From positions 1 to 22,623 of the IMG/VR virus record IMGVR_UViG_3300024999_000425: DNA of 22,623 bases. The stretch is one strand, 5' to 3'. Shown piece after piece: positions 20,752 to 22,623 of this stretch. How positions within the stretch are numbered: the first letter of the stretch is position 1; the number at the start of each line of letters is the position of its first letter. The DNA comes from a virus. The position numbers were made by a program, and so were the translations under genes. The notes beneath the pieces are model-generated. The model was given only the letters and a program-made list of their open reading frames with translations. It was not told the origin of the DNA and did not search any database.

Positions 20752-22371
20752 GTGAGGAAAACGAAAAATAGTGTAATAGAAATATCTAAAAAGACATCTA
20801 AAGCAGGACGTACCCCAGTATCATTTGTATTGCATGAAATTTATGATTCTGACAAAAAATTTAATTCTAACGGCATAAGTTGGAAAAAAGAATATGTTGA
20901 AGAAAATATAGATAGCGTAAAAACGATGCCAATAGTTGCACAATTTCTTGATGATGATAATTCTATACCATTTGGTGCTCACGGAGAACTTAATTCTAAA
21001 GATGGAAAAATAACTTTTCAAGATAGTTTAGTTGTAGGTGCTTTTGAGGATGCTTTTATTGATGAAAACATAGAAGTAAATGGTAGGACGATTACTGGAC
21101 TTGTTGCTAAAGGTTACATATTTGATCAACGATTTCCAGAACTCGTTACTTACTTACAAGAACAATATGATAATGGTGATCCTGTTGAAAGCTCTGTAGA
21201 AATATGTGCTGATAAATCAAAGGGAAACACAAAGATCCTCTATGATGGAGGGTGGAAAGAAAAAGGTAGGGTTCCTGAAGTTTATCAATACAGTGGACAT
21301 GCGCTAGTAATTGGAGTTGAACCATCTGATAAGTCTGCCTTAATGCTTGAGTTGAACTCCAAATTGAATAATAATCTAACATTAGAAACAGGAAAGGAGG
21401 ACAATATATTGCCAGATGACAACAATATCCCTAACAAAACATCAATCGAACTAAATGAATTAAACTATGATGACCTTTCAATGTTAGTAGAAAATGGATT
21501 CAACAGAAAATTTAATAAAGAAAATTCAGATTCAGATGGTGAATGTCATTATTATTATATTCATAAATTTTATCCAATTAGTTCAACTTTTGTGATGAAA
21601 AGCTACTATAAAACAGGGGAATATTATGGAAGCTCTTATACAGTGGAAAATTCTAAGGTTATTATTGGCAACATTGTTAAAGTTGAAGAAGGGTGGAAAC
21701 CAGTTGATGGTGAACAGTCTGTCGAAGTTAACAATACGCTGATTAATATATTAAATAATCAAACAAAGGAGGAAAGTAAAAAAATGGATGAAAAAATCGT
21801 ATTAGAACTTAATCAAAAAATCGAAGATAAAATTAATGAAATTAATACTCTTACAAACTCCCTAGAACAAAAAGGAGTAGAGATAAATTCATTGACTAAA
21901 TCTTTGGAGGAAAAAGCAACAGAAATTAATACTCTAACTGAAAAAGCAATAGAACTTGATAGTAAAGTAATTGAACTAAACACCACAATTGTAGAGGTTA
22001 ATAAATTACTTGAATCTGAAAAAGCAGAAAAAGAATCTTTGACTGTTGAGGTAAATTCTTTCAGAGAAGAAAAAATTAAAGCAGATTCAGAAGCAAAAAT
22101 TGCAGAAGTAAATTCTTATTTTGAAACAGAAATCACTAAGAATGGCTTTGAAGAATCAGAAGTAAATTCACTTAAATCATTTGTTGAATCAGTTGATTTA
22201 GATGGATTAAAGAAAGCAGAAGCAGAATTGTGTGCAAAGAAATTTAAAGAAATGATCGCAAATAATGATACAACTGATGTTGAAGTAAATTCTACTAATG
22301 CGATGTTTATTTCTATTAAAGAAAAAGAAATGAAAAAAGTTCCTGGTAGTATCCCATCTTTCTTTAACTAA
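20752..22371 (+). CDS. Prohead protease-scaffold fusion with internal start sites
   Basis: 539 aa. Residues 1-200 form the protease. The key residues are H77 in FGAHGEL, S147/S148 in VESSVEI, and H183 in YSGHALVIGVEPSDKSA, a layout like phage assemblin-type serine proteases that mature the capsid. Residues 225-345 look like a beta-rich inserted domain (SSYTVENSKVIIGNIVKVEEGW). Residues 345-480 are a coiled-coil scaffold, rich in EINTLT and SLEEKATEINT units. Two internal starts with AAAGGAGG sites lie at 21409 and 21784. The E-[VIL]-N motif occurs at least 15 times and is a candidate processing site. The annotated GTG (20752) lies inside AAAGGAGGTGAGG, so the true start may be ACG 20761 or later. 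Confidence 0.85.
   Translation: MRKTKNSVIEISKKTSKAGRTPVSFVLHEIYDSDKKFNSNGISWKKEYVEENIDSVKTMPIVAQFLDDDNSIPFGAHGELNSKDGKITFQDSLVVGAFEDAFIDENIEVNGRTITGLVAKGYIFDQRFPELVTYLQEQYDNGDPVESSVEICADKSKGNTKILYDGGWKEKGRVPEVYQYSGHALVIGVEPSDKSALMLELNSKLNNNLTLETGKEDNILPDDNNIPNKTSIELNELNYDDLSMLVENGFNRKFNKENSDSDGECHYYYIHKFYPISSTFVMKSYYKTGEYYGSSYTVENSKVIIGNIVKVEEGWKPVDGEQSVEVNNTLINILNNQTKEESKKMDEKIVLELNQKIEDKINEINTLTNSLEQKGVEINSLTKSLEEKATEINTLTEKAIELDSKVIELNTTIVEVNKLLESEKAEKESLTVEVNSFREEKIKADSEAKIAEVNSYFETEITKNGFEESEVNSLKSFVESVDLDGLKKAEAELCAKKFKEMIANNDTTDVEVNSTNAMFISIKEKEMKKVPGSIPSFFN
21393..21411 (+). promoter_or_regulatory. Internal ribosome site and TTG start inside the protease-scaffold gene
   Basis: AAAGGAGG (21393-21400), an 8-base spacer, then TTG 21409-21411, in frame with the full gene at residue 220. 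It would give a 320-aa product (LPDDNNIPNK...) containing the beta domain and scaffold but no protease. Confidence 0.6.
21765..21786 (+). promoter_or_regulatory. Internal ribosome site and ATG start for a 195-aa scaffold product
   Basis: AAAGGAGG (21765-21772), an 11-base spacer, then ATG 21784-21786, in frame at residue 345. The product (MDEKIVLELNQKIEDK...) is a coiled-coil scaffold protein on its own, analogous to lambda Nu3 within C. Confidence 0.65.
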
Positions 22372-22479
22372 TGTTAGGAAAGTAAAGATAAATATACAGT
22401 TAATGTCAATGTTCTAGAATAGTTAAATAACAATGATTAAACAGTAAAACAAAAATAAAAAGAAATGAGGTAATTAATA

Positions 22480-22623
22480 ATGAGTTTATTTAAGTTTCAT
22501 GATTCAAATTTTCTTAATGTATCCAACAAACCTAATGTAAAGGCAATTGCAGATACATATAATGGTTATCAGTTCAATGTTACATCTGATGTTCAGGTAT
22601 TAGTTCCAGATTTAGCTACAGCA
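22480..22623 (+). CDS. Start of the next head gene, probable major capsid protein (partial)
   Basis: ATG preceded by AAATGAGGTAA. The 48 visible residues begin MSLFKFHDSNFLN and continue NVKAIADTYNGYQFNVTSDVQVLVPDL. The position directly after the protease-scaffold gene, the absence of a signal peptide, and a folded-looking N-terminus suggest the major capsid protein. A small head protein is also possible. The gene runs off the right edge. Confidence 0.5.
   Translation, partial: MSLFKFHDSNFLNVSNKPNVKAIADTYNGYQFNVTSDVQVLVPDLATA

Overview
The window reads as a stretch of a low-GC, tailed double-stranded DNA phage or prophage of a Firmicutes host (Clostridium- or Bacillus-like). Everything supportable is on the + strand. 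Base composition and codon use are strongly AT-rich, Shine-Dalgarno sites are strong (AAGGAGG type), TTG starts are common, and the right-hand third carries a canonical packaging and head-assembly order: TerS, TerL, portal, prohead protease/scaffold, then a probable capsid gene. The species cannot be fixed from sequence alone.

Left part (1-4100) is crowded with selfish DNA. A phage gene of unknown function is split by a group I intron (about 167-1195) that carries a GIY-YIG homing endonuclease in its P6 extension. About 10 bp after that gene's stop codon lies a TnpB-only IS200/IS605-type element (about 2155-4060) with a candidate omega-RNA downstream of tnpB. The middle (4100-14100) is an early/middle-gene region: a PIN-PhoH protein, an HU-type DNA-binding protein, a tRNA-Thr(UGU), a winged-helix RepL-like protein, a possible PD-(D/E)XK protein, a calcineurin-type metallophosphoesterase and several small unknowns. 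It includes about 600 bp (7576-8172) with no convincing gene but with repeats, small hairpins and a pseudoknot. Just before the terminase genes is a protein whose N-terminal half matches, residue by residue, the nuclease domain of the phage's own large terminase but lacks the ATPase.

Right part (14100-22623): a nested-hairpin terminator, a free-standing GIY-YIG endonuclease, TerS and TerL (8-bp overlap), the portal gene, a rho-independent terminator, a second free-standing endonuclease (Vsr/PD-(D/E)XK-like with zinc ribbons and a NUMOD-like tail), the prohead protease-scaffold gene and the start of a likely capsid gene. The protease gene has two internal in-frame start sites, each with a perfect Shine-Dalgarno. 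It therefore probably makes a full protease-scaffold and one or two free scaffold products.

The most interesting points are the stand-alone terminase-nuclease paralogue, the nested scaffold starts with a dense E-[VIL]-N-[ST] motif that may be the protease's processing site, the pseudoknot RNAs at 8082-8114 and 8361-8420, and the PIN-PhoH protein in which several catalytic positions are replaced.
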